A stretch of DNA of 64,000 nucleotides from Pedobacter foliorum (GTDB lineage: Bacteria > Bacteroidota > Bacteroidia > Sphingobacteriales > Sphingobacteriaceae). The stretch lies in contig NZ_JABSNU010000004.1 in NCBI RefSeq assembly GCF_013266735.1, positions 124,001-188,000 of the forward strand, in the 5' to 3' direction. Every line of letters starts with the position of its first letter. Position 1 is the first letter of the stretch. Both the position numbers and the translations under genes were made by a program. Shown piece after piece: positions 15,910-23,517 of the stretch. The notes below the pieces were generated by a model. That model saw only the letters and a program-made list of their open reading frames with translations, ran no database searches and was not told the DNA's origin.

Positions 15910-17684
15910 AGAAAATAGTTCTTTTTACAGTTTGCATTGGCGCACTGCTTTCCTGCAAACAAAAACATACATCTGAGAATGGAAAAAGCAATTCGCAATT
16001 TACAGCAATGTGCGAACAATACTATCAGGATGGACTAAAATTATCCCCCATTAACGCTACTTATATTGGAGACGAACGCTATAATGATCTTTTGCCAAAC
16101 GATGGCTCTCAAGCTTTCATTAAGGAATATAAGGACTATAATCAGCGCTATTTAGATAGTTTAAGCAAATTTAACAGGGATGAACTTACTGCAGATGAGA
16201 AGCTATCTTATGATTACTTAAAAGATCAGCTGGATATGAATTTGGAAGGCTTACAGTATCATTCAGAATACCTTCCTTTCAACCAAATGTTTGCTTTACC
16301 GCTAACCATGGGGCAGCTAGGTTCAGGCACGGGAGCACAACCATTTAAAACTGTAAAAAATTATGAAGACTGGTTAAAACGTGTTACTGCATTTTCGGTT
16401 TGGGCAGACACAGCTATTGCTAATTTCAAAAAAGGTGCAGATGCCGGTATTGTTCTGCCAAAAGCTTTGGTAATTAAAATGATTCCTCAAATGCAGAGCA
16501 TGGTTGTTGCAGATCCTGAAAAAAGTTTATTTTATGGACCAATAAACTTACTTCCAGCGAATTTTTCGGCCAATGATAAGCAAAAATTAACTAAAGAATA
16601 CCGCGATGCAATTGCAACTGTAATTACTCCTACATACAAGAGGCTGGGAGATTATCTTCAAAATGAGTACCTTCCTAAAGCCAGAACAACCTCCGGCTTC
16701 TCGGCCATTCCAGGAGGCTTAAAATGGTACACTTATTTGGTGAAACAACAAACTACAACCAACAAAACTCCTGAGGAGATTTATCAAACTGGTTTAAAGG
16801 AGGTGACCAGAATAAAAAGCCAAATGGATAGTATAAAAAGTCTGACTGGTTTTAAAGGAGATTTAAAGGCATTTTTCGAGTATATGAAAACTGACAAAAA
16901 ATTCATGCCTTACAAAACACCTAAAGAAGTTTTAGCTGCATTTGAAAATATCCATCAAAGGATGAAACCTAATTTGAAAAAAATGTTTGATGTTGAACCT
17001 AAAACGCCATTCGAAATCCGTCAAACAGAGGCTTTTAGGGCTGCATCGGCCAGTGCGGAATACAACCAGGGGTCTGCCGACGGGAAACGTCCAGGCATCT
17101 TCTATGTGCCGATTATAGATGCGAAAACATTTAACACCACATCAGGCATGGAATCACTCTTCCTACATGAAGCTATCCCCGGACATCACTATCAAATTTC
17201 TTTAACACAAGAAAATGAATCCCTCCCTAACTTTCGCCGTTTTGGTGGGCATAATGCCTATGTAGAAGGTTGGGCGCTATATTGCGAATCTTTAGGAAAA
17301 GAATTGGGATTATATCAAGATCCTTACCAGCACATGGGTGCTCTTGGTGATGAAATGCACCGCGCTATTCGTTTAGTGGTTGATGTTGCCATTCATACCA
17401 AAAATATGAGCCGAGAAGAGGCTATAAAATATATGACCGATAATGAAGCCATCAGCACAGAAGGCGCAACAGCAGAAATTGAACGTTATATGGGCATTCC
17501 GGCACAGGCCTTGGGTTATAAAATTGGAGCCCTTAAAATAAGGGAATTAAGATCCAAATATGAAAAAGAGCTAGGGTCGAAGTTTAAATTGTCAGCGTTC
17601 CATACTGCTGTTTTAAAAGATGGATCTTTTCCGTTGTCAGTTTTTGAATCTAAAATGGATAGTTGGGCTGAAAGCCAAAAGTAA
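15906..17684 (+). CDS. DUF885 family lipoprotein, putative zinc metallopeptidase
   Basis: The 592-residue protein has an SPII signal (ALLSC, Cys17) and the long helical DUF885 domain. The diagnostic motif HEAIPGHH (421-428), an HExxxGH metal site, is present, followed by EGWALYCE (454-461), which supplies another expected glutamate ligand. The family resembles M3-like oligopeptidases but most members have no proven substrate. It should act in the periplasm, tethered to a membrane. The ATG overlaps the last 4 bases of the ORF6N remnant, which suggests it may once have been translationally coupled or that the remnant's end is coincidental. Confidence 0.88.
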   Translation: MKKIVLFTVCIGALLSCKQKHTSENGKSNSQFTAMCEQYYQDGLKLSPINATYIGDERYNDLLPNDGSQAFIKEYKDYNQRYLDSLSKFNRDELTADEKLSYDYLKDQLDMNLEGLQYHSEYLPFNQMFALPLTMGQLGSGTGAQPFKTVKNYEDWLKRVTAFSVWADTAIANFKKGADAGIVLPKALVIKMIPQMQSMVVADPEKSLFYGPINLLPANFSANDKQKLTKEYRDAIATVITPTYKRLGDYLQNEYLPKARTTSGFSAIPGGLKWYTYLVKQQTTTNKTPEEIYQTGLKEVTRIKSQMDSIKSLTGFKGDLKAFFEYMKTDKKFMPYKTPKEVLAAFENIHQRMKPNLKKMFDVEPKTPFEIRQTEAFRAASASAEYNQGSADGKRPGIFYVPIIDAKTFNTTSGMESLFLHEAIPGHHYQISLTQENESLPNFRRFGGHNAYVEGWALYCESLGKELGLYQDPYQHMGALGDEMHRAIRLVVDVAIHTKNMSREEAIKYMTDNEAISTEGATAEIERYMGIPAQALGYKIGALKIRELRSKYEKELGSKFKLSAFHTAVLKDGSFPLSVFESKMDSWAESQK

Positions 17685-18142
17685 AATTCAATTTGCAGTT
17701 CTTGCTTTTGGCTCCCTATGTAGTTTTTCTTTTCTCTAAGAAGGACTGGAGTATGTATAGGGAAAATCAATGGCGGAGGATTAGTGTGATTGTGTTGCTG
17801 AATATTTATGTGTTACTAGTGAGAATTAATTTTTGGTTGTAAGGTCTTTCTCCAAATATTTTTTAGGGATTGAACATGAGGAATATAATCTAGGAAGTTG
17901 AATTTAAGCATTATTAGAAATCAAAAATGATGGATGTGATTTTTGTTTTTCTTAAGCGCTATTTCATTTATGTTTTGGGGGCCTATTTACGTTCAGGAGC
18001 TTTTATCAATTTATTGTGGAAGGTAGTTAGGTCGCCTTATTAACGCCTCTCCCGCTCCATTGATTGCACCAAATGATGTATGCAATACATTATTTAATTA
18101 ATTGCTATATGAAAAATTACTTCATTGTTTTAGCTTTAATTT
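17685..18142. other. 458-base stretch without a convincing gene
   Basis: Nothing in this AT-rich stretch has a recognisable product. A 38-codon frame at 17927-18043 (MMDVIFVFLKRYF...) and a 29-codon frame from 18109 are open but lack supporting features. It begins the run of orphan and decayed genes that reaches to 22308, and may be degraded coding DNA. Confidence 0.4.
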
Positions 18143-18613
18143 ATGAAAAGAAATTTCTCATTGGTAATTGGTGTGTTATGTTTATTTCTATCTTGTAAAT
18201 CCGAAAATAAAAGGCATGAGGAATTTTTTATGAAGAATTTCGCCTCTTTAGATTCTATAAGAGCCTATGTTGAGGGTGAAATAAAAAAAGAAAAAATGGA
18301 TGATAATCAGGTTGTTTTATTGTTTACCTCTGAACCACAATATAGTAAGCATAAAAATCTCATTTTTGATCATAATTTAGCTATAAGAATGAATAGGTTA
18401 AAGATTAGACAGATTAGATGCGTTACGGAAAAGAAAGATACCTGCGGAATTTTTGATGTTCTTTATTTTCAATTAATGGCAAATGGAAATGAGGGGAATA
18501 AAGTAGTATATTACGTTTATGATAGGTGTGATAAGTTCAAGAGCTTTGAAAATCACAAAATCTATCAGAAGAAGATACTCAAAAATTGGGGATTATTGAT
18601 TGATCGAACCTAA
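18143..18613 (+). CDS. Unknown small lipoprotein
   Basis: The 156-residue protein has an SPII signal (LFLSC, Cys18) and then a mixed alpha/beta region without a family I recognise. It is lysine-rich, contains two further cysteines near the middle (VTEKKDTCGIFD, and one in DRCDKF), and ends in a short helix. It stands alone, with 134 bases to the next frame, in an accessory region. Envelope location is supported by the lipobox; any function is unknown. Confidence 0.6.
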   Translation: MKRNFSLVIGVLCLFLSCKSENKRHEEFFMKNFASLDSIRAYVEGEIKKEKMDDNQVVLLFTSEPQYSKHKNLIFDHNLAIRMNRLKIRQIRCVTEKKDTCGIFDVLYFQLMANGNEGNKVVYYVYDRCDKFKSFENHKIYQKKILKNWGLLIDRT

Positions 18614-18747
18614 GAGTTTTAATTATTAAGCATTGGCCTTACGCCTCAATCCATTTAGATATCTCTATCCTGACAATGTCCTGTAGATATTAGAATTGAG
18701 ATCATGTGCCCTTATAATTGGCTTGTTGGCATATTTAAAGGAGATGT

Positions 18748-19083
18748 ATGGGATCCGCATATGAAATAAGGATTAACTGCGATGAGCAGGGGAAAAAGAA
18801 TGTTGAAGGTATTTTGGGATTATCGAGTGATGATTCGACAAGAGGATGGTGCTTGGCAATTGAAGAGGATTCTCCTCAATTTTTAAATGCTTTGACCATT
18901 TTCTTTAATTTAATATCATCGAATCTACAGAAGTTAGATAAAGTTGGAATTAAAACAGATATGATAACTTTTTGGTATTTGTATGAGTATGAAGGGCAAT
19001 GTAACATGGAATTCTGGCCTGATATTACAAAGAAAATTGGGGAGCTTGGAATCGTTTTATGTATCAGTTGCTGGGAAAAGTAA
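18748..19083 (+). CDS. Unknown 111-residue protein
   Basis: I do not recognise this small acidic cytoplasmic protein. A purine-rich AAAGGAG sits 6 bases before the ATG, unusual in a genome with few Shine-Dalgarno sites, and supports the start. The sequence runs from a beta-strand opening (YEIRINCDE) through a helix (FLNALTIFFNLI) to a closing MEFWPDITKKIGELGIVLCI. Size and style are like orphan immunity proteins of polymorphic toxin systems, and other orphan genes lie beside it, but no toxin gene is present, so this is only a suggestion. Confidence 0.5.
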   Translation: MGSAYEIRINCDEQGKKNVEGILGLSSDDSTRGWCLAIEEDSPQFLNALTIFFNLISSNLQKLDKVGIKTDMITFWYLYEYEGQCNMEFWPDITKKIGELGIVLCISCWEK

Positions 19084-19149
19084 ATGCTTAGATGAAATTA
19101 TTATAGCCAAATGAATCTATTGTAAAGTAAAGAAAAAGGTTTTTTTTTA

Positions 19150-19530
19150 ATGATAAGATTAATAAGTATTTCTAATTGGCATTTATGTATTAAGAATCAA
19201 AGGATTCATTTGGGTGGACTAGTGCTACTGTTGTTTGTAGGGCACTTTATTTATAAAACTACAGTAACGACTATGGAAAATTATCAATTGTCGAATAATG
19301 GTGAAATATGTAAAGCAATGGTTGTTTCTCGAATGAAAGTTGGCGGTAAAGGAACAATAAGAGTTGATTATAGGTTTAATGTAAATTATAAGGAATATTC
19401 AGGCGTTGTAAATAATGAAGAATATTATAATGGTGATAGTATTAATATCCTTTATTTGGAGAAGAGTCCAGAGATAAATAGGTCTTACAATTTTATAAAA
19501 GAAAATTATAAGACTCAAATAATTCCTTAA
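19150..19530 (+). CDS. Small single-pass membrane protein (DUF3592-like)
   Basis: The 126-residue protein has one hydrophobic segment at about 22-36 (LGGLVLLLFVGHFIY) followed by a small beta-rich domain with the order seen in DUF3592-like proteins: CKAMVVSRMKVGGKG, IRVDYRFNVNYKEYSG, then DSINILYLEKSPEINRSY. That C-terminal pattern suggests an exposed domain after the anchor. It is preceded by a T9 run directly at the start codon and followed by a direct-repeat copy at 19532. Function unknown. Confidence 0.55.
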   Translation: MIRLISISNWHLCIKNQRIHLGGLVLLLFVGHFIYKTTVTTMENYQLSNNGEICKAMVVSRMKVGGKGTIRVDYRFNVNYKEYSGVVNNEEYYNGDSINILYLEKSPEINRSYNFIKENYKTQIIP

Positions 19531-19531
19531 A

Positions 19532-19599
19532 AATCTTAACTGACAAAAAGATACAACAAAAAGGAAAAATAGCGCTTCAATAGAATCATTGTGAATTTA
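19532..19599 (+). repeat. Direct repeat, copy 1 (68 bases)
   Basis: Beginning AATCTTAACTGA and ending CATTGTGAATTTA, this segment matches 20814-20883 over nearly its whole length, with roughly ten differences and two short gaps. It starts just after the stop of the DUF3592-like gene and ends 87 bases before the next gene. Neither copy is plainly coding. Confidence 0.65.
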
Positions 19600-19685
19600 A
19601 TCTTTAGTCAACAAGGAATAGCAAATTGAGAAGCTACATTGGAATAGGTTATTTATTCTATCTTAGCAGAAGAGCAAAATAAATC

Positions 19686-20255
19686 ATGGGATTGTTTTAT
19701 AAGATTTCGTCACAGCACCTTTTTAAGGTGAAAAATGAAATATTTGTGAAAAATGGAATTCCAGCGCTCCAAAGAAATGGTTTCGAAGAGTCGCCATTTA
19801 AAGGGATGCGTTATGGGAAACTTAATGCTAATATATATGCTTATGATTTGTGCAGGTTAGCATCAAATTCGAGATTGGAGTATATTACAGTATATATATC
19901 AAAGGGGGATAGCTGGATCAATGTTTTTTTAAATGTTTTTTGGTTAGAGCCTCACTTAGATTCTTTAAAGGCTCTAAAGAATCTAGATGGAATGCAATTT
20001 CACCTGCCACCAAATAGCATTTCCATGATGCGGCTGCGGATTGATGATTTTAAAGGGATGCCACTCTTTCGTACTATGGCACATAAAATAAAGCCCTTTT
20101 ATTCTGAAAAAGGCTTCCATAAAAGAGTCGAAGAGCTAAGCAGGTTGCTAGAGCTGGATTTAAATAATATTGATTCTTTTATAACGCGATGGTATGAACT
20201 TTATGTGCCAATGGTCACGAATTGGGAAGGCGAGAAAGTTGAGGAAAACAAATAG
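19686..20255 (+). CDS. Unknown 189-residue protein
   Basis: No known family is recognised. The protein has no signal peptide and appears cytoplasmic. An N-terminal basic segment (KISSQHLFKVKNEIFVKNG) and a beta-rich middle (YGKLNANIYAYDL, LEYITVYISKGDSWINVFLNVFW) precede a helical C-terminal half with IDSFITRWYELYVPMVTNWEG. It lies between the two direct repeats, together with an ORF6N remnant and a small lipoprotein gene. Size and setting resemble orphan immunity genes, which is inference. Confidence 0.5.
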   Translation: MGLFYKISSQHLFKVKNEIFVKNGIPALQRNGFEESPFKGMRYGKLNANIYAYDLCRLASNSRLEYITVYISKGDSWINVFLNVFWLEPHLDSLKALKNLDGMQFHLPPNSISMMRLRIDDFKGMPLFRTMAHKIKPFYSEKGFHKRVEELSRLLELDLNNIDSFITRWYELYVPMVTNWEGEKVEENK

Positions 20256-20292
20256 GAAAGAAAAATAAAATCACTACCATGTGTACATCCTA

Positions 20293-20452
20293 GAGACTCA
20301 CCGATTGAATAAGTAGGAGAAACGCAATAAAGACCGTTTCCCGAAGGACTTTATATTCACTTTGACTGAACATAAGTTTGTAGACATGAAGTCGCAAAAC
20401 GGGATATCAAGTTGGGGAGGGCGAAGAAAGCTGCCCAGTTCGTCTATTATCA
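20293..20452 (+). pseudogene. ORF6N-domain remnant with internal stop codon
   Basis: Translation of this untracked stretch gives ETHRLNK, a TAG stop (20314-20316), then EKRNKDRFPKDFIF, TLTEHKFVDMKSQNGI and SSWGGRRKLP. This is the middle of an ORF6N domain: the usual order is a YGVET-like start, a KRN-xxRFPxDF core and SQxxTSxWGGRRxLP. A single C-to-T change would turn CAG into the TAG. There is no start region and no C-terminal part, so it is a fossil. It is the second ORF6N remnant within 5 kb. Confidence 0.7.
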
Positions 20453-20467
20453 GGATCAGAATAGGTT

Positions 20468-20770
20468 TTATTTCTTCTTAACTTCTGTTATTTTAATTTT
20501 CTTGTACGACCTATATGTAGTAGCATTACCGCATATAAAGTCCTCATCTAATAGTGTATAGTTAATAAATACATGCATTTTGTCGTGTTCAAATTCCTTA
20601 GGTAAATTAATTGCAGAATAGTAGCTGTCATTTACTTTTATTATCCAACCACATTGCTCTGTTGCTATCGGGCCCCCATCTAAAATTACGGCTTCAGTAA
20701 ATTTATCGTTTGTTTGCTTTTTACACGATGTCCCTATTAATAATGGTAATAGAAGAATGAATAAAAACAT
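20468..20770 (-). CDS. Small lipoprotein (100 residues)
   Basis: The 100-residue frame starts with an SPII signal (MFLFILLLPLLIGTSC, Cys16) and continues into a short beta-rich domain: FTEAVILDGGPIA, CGWIIKVNDSYYSAINLP, then YTLLDEDFICGN. Two further cysteines are conserved-looking (CGW and ICGN). I place the start here because the open frame further upstream crosses the direct repeat and would put the signal peptide in the middle of the protein. This kind of short lipoprotein is frequent in Sphingobacteriaceae, with no known function. Confidence 0.65.
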   Translation of the reverse strand: MFLFILLLPLLIGTSCKKQTNDKFTEAVILDGGPIATEQCGWIIKVNDSYYSAINLPKEFEHDKMHVFINYTLLDEDFICGNATTYRSYKKIKITEVKKK

Positions 20771-20813
20771 TTTGTTTATAAAATACTGTTCTTGTTTGTG
20801 CCTTGACAGTAAT

Positions 20814-20883
20814 AATCTTAGCTGAGAAAAAGATGCAGCAAAAATGAGAAAGTAGCGTTTCAATAAAATCATTGTGAATTTTA
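20814..20883 (+). repeat. Direct repeat, copy 2 (70 bases)
   Basis: This is the partner of 19532-19599 in the same orientation. It includes AGCGTTTCAATAAAATCATT where copy 1 has AGCGCTTCAATAGAATCATT. The two copies bracket about 1.2 kb containing one unknown gene, an ORF6N remnant and a small lipoprotein gene. Confidence 0.65.
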
Positions 20884-20942
20884 GTTGTAAAAATAACAAT
20901 TTGCAAGCGTAATTTTTTTTTCATCAAGAACCTAATTATCTC

Positions 20943-20973
20943 AAACCAGCCTCGGCAAAGCCAAGACTGGTTT
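20943..20973 (-). terminator. Hairpin, possible leftover terminator
   Basis: On the minus strand, arms at 20960-20973 and 20943-20956 form a 14-base-pair stem with two G-U pairs and a 3-base loop. There is no T-run directly after it and no intact minus-strand gene on its right, so it may be the terminator of a lost gene or a leader structure of the small lipoprotein gene. Confidence 0.35.
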
Positions 20974-21181
20974 AGTATATCAAAGTTCACAACAGCTCCA
21001 GCTAGCGCCGTCCGAAGAGGTTAATTTGAAATAAGCTAATCTCCTTACCTCCAATAATTTAAGCAGACCCCAATTGTATGTTTTTTGCTGGACTCAATTT
21101 TGTAACTAACACAATACTAATGCGTTATTATTGGTTCTTATTTCATAAGTTGATTGTTTTACTAAAATTGATCGCTCTCAT

Positions 21182-21744
21182 ATGCAAGTAAATGGATTTA
21201 ATTGGCTCATTCCCGAGCTAGATAAAAAGTATTGCCGTAGTCAGGCAGAAGAATTTATCATAGAAAATATCAAGTGCGGAAATCTGTTGTCCGGAGAACT
21301 GCTACCTTCTTATCGCCATTTGGCAAAATAAACGGCCTAAGCGCCACAACAATTAAACGGGCGTATTCAAATTTGATCATTAGTTGTTGGTTATTGGCCA
21401 AACCGGGAGGAGGGACATTCGTTTCGGATATCCTTCCTAATTGTGAAGTACCGAAGGGAGGATCTTGCTTCACAGATACGTTTCCCGCCAGTTTGCGCAT
21501 TACAAATTTGGTAACTCCTGAACCTGAAGCCGGAAACCAGACAGGTTTTTTTGCGCTCGGAACTTACTGGCCTGATGAGAGAATGTTTCCCTACGAAAAT
21601 TTTTATAAGTACTACGGACGCTATCACAAGGTAAATCCAAAAATGAGTCAGGCCGATTTTCTCACCTCCTACAAGAGTGAGTATCTAAAACAAGCAATTT
21701 CTACAGATCTAAACCTAAGGCATCATTTTGGAATAAAACCTGAA
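21182..21744 (+). pseudogene. MocR/PdxR-type GntR regulator remnant
   Basis: The frame from the ATG at 21182 encodes the start of a GntR winged helix (SQAEEFIIENIKCGNLLSGE, then LPSYRHLAK) and stops at TAA. One missing A in an A-run near 21324-21327 explains this: the next frame continues at once with KINGLSATTIKRAYSNLI and WLLAKPGGGTFVS. The linker and the start of the aminotransferase-like domain follow (MFPYENFYKYYGRYHK, STDLNLRHHFGIKPE). The domain then breaks off at about 21744, where an unrelated sequence takes over. Over 300 residues of a normal MocR protein are missing. Confidence 0.75.
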
Positions 21745-22308
21745 ATGCTTGGGCTTATTAAAGATCGTGAAGCCAGTTTGAAACGTGTTTTTAAAATAAT
21801 GTCGGTATTTGGGGAATTTAAGTCGTTGGTAGAGTGCTGGATGGGGCCTGAGCACGCTAGAATGATTCGGGAAGCACGAAATGTTATAAAGCCTCGCAAG
21901 TTTTACAAACAATTGATTCCAATAGCAAAGGCTGAACTATGGGTGAGGGAAGCTACCGGTAACAACGATGGGTTTAGGGTTGAGGAATAGCAGGCGGCGG
22001 CAGGGTTAAAGAAAGGTGATCCTTACTGCGCTGCTTTTGTGAGCTGGGTTTTTAAACAGGCAGGATATGCTAGTCCGAGAACAGGCTGGTCGCCGGCACT
22101 GTTTCCAATTGCTAAATTGGTAAAGGCTGCAGCTCCTGGTAATGTGTTCGGAATTTATTTCCCTTCATTAAATCGGATTGCACATTGTGGCTTTGTCGAA
22201 TATGTAGATGTCAGCTGGGTTGGTGCCATCGAAGTGAATACGAATGTGGCTGGAAGTAGGGAAGGTGATGGGGTTTATCGGAGGTTGAGGCACAAGAGAA
22301 CGGTTTAA
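21745..22308 (+). pseudogene. CHAP/amidase-like remnant fused to the broken regulator
   Basis: Continuing in the same frame as the MocR remnant, about 55 residues that I cannot assign (LKRVFKIMSVFGEFKSLVEC...) lead into a CHAP-like cysteine amidase domain. Its features are LWVREATGNNDGFRVEE, a TAG stop at 21988-21990, then DPYCAAFVSWVFKQAGYA with the expected catalytic Cys, FGIYFP and IAHCGFVEY with the expected His, and NTNVAGSREGDGVY. Such domains are typical of phage and conjugative-element lysins. The single stop suggests recent death, or readthrough; the right-hand frame from 22039 lacks a good start. Confidence 0.6.
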
Positions 22309-22637
22309 AGGTTTTCTATTGGTGGTAAAAGACAGTGATCTCTTCGTGCCTGAATCTCGAAGGGGAGATTCTAAGGTCTTCTCTGAGACACTGACTTTTA
22401 AATAAATAGCATGGGGATAGTAACATGGTGGTTAGAAGACAGCAGGGGGAGTAAATAACATGGTAGTTAATGGCAGATTTTTCTCGTTTAAATAATATGA
22501 TTTTATCAAAGGTAAACTGAATTATTGTTTTACATTTGAAATGGGAAGGTAATCGTTTGAAACTTTTGTTTCAGACCATCAAACACACAAACAGGGATAA
22601 TATTTATAATAGTTTACTGCCTAGACAGGCAATTTAA
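22309..22637. other. 329-base intergenic region at the right edge of the decayed island
   Basis: It contains a nested hairpin at 22333-22393 and two similar ATGGTGGTTAG / ATGGTAGTTAA phrases, but no gene. A short TGCCT/AGGCA hairpin lies just before the start codon at 22638. Confidence 0.4.
22333..22393. other. Nested inverted repeats, possible structured RNA or terminator
   Basis: An outer pair, CAGTGATCTC (22333-22342) with GAGACACTG (22385-22393, one bulge), encloses an inner perfect pair GAATCTC (22352-22358) and GAGATTC (22365-22371). The plus strand continues with ACTTTTAAAT. It may end the CHAP remnant's transcript, or be the end of a mobile element; no RNA family is recognised. Confidence 0.35.
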
Positions 22638-23336
22638 ATGCGTATGAAAAAAACTTTACTACTGATTGTATTTTTATTTACTACTGTTGCTGCTTTTTCA
22701 CAAATAAATGGCGATTATAATTATAGCATCTCGGTTAGAGGATACAGTGCGATGCAAATGCCTAAAATATTTAATGAATCGAATTCTGATAAATTTACCG
22801 ATGCTTATTTTAATGGGTTGATGGTTAAATTTAATGACAATCAGATCAATTACCGTTTAGGTGGGACTTTCTATAATAAATCAAAAAAGTTTTTTAATGA
22901 ATGTGAAACCTGTGAGGAAGCCAATGGTAAGCTACTGGACTATTCCTTTAAGTTGGGATTCGAGAAAAATTTTAATTATTCAAGGATTCAGCCCTATTTT
23001 GGATTTGATATTGGCTATCGCTACAGTAGATTCAGAGGAAGTCAGGAAAATAGAAATGAGCTAAGGGCCAGGAGTATGGGCTCAGTTGCTGAGGATCTGG
23101 AATCTACTAAAAGCGGAATTTTGGCTTCTCCTGTTTTGGGTGTTAAAATTAATCCAATACCCGAAATCTCTATTTTTGTTGAAGGCGATCTGGATCTCTT
23201 TTATTCTTTTGAGAAGCAAAAAACGATTTTGCAAGATATTAGTAATACTCAGGTTGTGAATAACGACCGTAAGACCGAATTTCTTTTGAATCCTTTTTCT
23301 GTAGGCATTCAAATTCATTTAGGAAGCAATAAATAA
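22638..23336 (+). CDS. Outer-membrane beta-barrel protein
   Basis: The 232-residue protein has a signal peptide (core LLLIVFLFTTVAAF, cleavage at SQ) and alternating hydrophobic strands ending in PFSVGIQIHLG, the usual closing strand of small Bacteroidota OmpA/OprF-like barrels. A CETC motif in an early loop (about residues 95-98) could form a disulfide. It might start two codons later at the second ATG (MKKTLL). Located just before the polysaccharide locus but separated from it by a promoter, so it is probably an independent gene of unknown role. Confidence 0.75.
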   Translation: MRMKKTLLLIVFLFTTVAAFSQINGDYNYSISVRGYSAMQMPKIFNESNSDKFTDAYFNGLMVKFNDNQINYRLGGTFYNKSKKFFNECETCEEANGKLLDYSFKLGFEKNFNYSRIQPYFGFDIGYRYSRFRGSQENRNELRARSMGSVAEDLESTKSGILASPVLGVKINPIPEISIFVEGDLDLFYSFEKQKTILQDISNTQVVNNDRKTEFLLNPFSVGIQIHLGSNK

Positions 23337-23374
23337 GCTTTTACTTCATTTCTGGCTTTAATGGCGGTTTATCT

Positions 23375-23407
23375 TTTGCTTACAAAGTAAATAATTCCGT
23401 ATGTTTG
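23375..23407 (+). promoter_or_regulatory. Promoter candidate for the polysaccharide locus
   Basis: TTTG (23375-23378), a 21-base spacer and TATGTTTG (23400-23407) match the Bacteroidota/Flavobacterium-type promoter TTG-N17-23-TAnnTTTG. It would start transcription about 105 bases upstream of gmd, the first gene of the locus. Confidence 0.55.
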
Positions 23408-23441
23408 CGTGAATAAATTGAACACAAACACCAAATGAAAC

Positions 23442-23486
23442 TGCATGAGCTTACCGCTCAGATCTAACTTAAATAAGTCTCATGCA
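23442..23486 (+). promoter_or_regulatory. Leader inverted repeat upstream of gmd
   Basis: TGCATGAG (23442-23449) and CTCATGCA (23479-23486) are perfect inverted copies; a TTA/TAA pair inside extends the stem with a small bulge. It lies in the predicted untranslated leader, between promoter and gmd, where antitermination control of long polysaccharide operons usually acts. No UpxY/NusG-like gene is present in the window. Confidence 0.4.
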
Positions 23487-23517
23487 ACTTCATAGCACCT
23501 AAAGCGTATACACATAG

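Larger units (their letters stand above)
20771..21181. other. 411-base region without an intact gene
   Basis: It holds the second direct-repeat copy, a G-U-rich hairpin at 20943-20973 and the upstream part of the wrecked MocR regulator. Overlapping open frames on the minus strand have no features of real proteins. Confidence 0.4.

Noticed and set aside
17927..18043. 38-codon open frame starting MMDVIFVFLKRYF
   Set aside because: No motif, no ribosome-binding support and no neighbours to co-translate; could be a small membrane protein but cannot be supported.
18109..18198. 29-codon frame overlapping the start of the 156-residue lipoprotein gene
   Set aside because: It overlaps a better supported lipoprotein gene in another frame and has no features of its own.
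20771..20899. N-terminal extension of the small lipoprotein
   Set aside because: It would bury the SPII signal peptide 43 residues inside the protein and is encoded by the direct repeat.
20721..20990. 89-codon minus-strand frame across the direct repeat
   Set aside because: It overlaps the small lipoprotein gene in a different frame, crosses a repeat, and lacks any protein features.
22039..22308. Independent gene for the right half of the CHAP-like domain
   Set aside because: The only start is inside the domain, next to the catalytic Cys; the left half lies upstream in the same frame before the TAG, so it is one broken gene.
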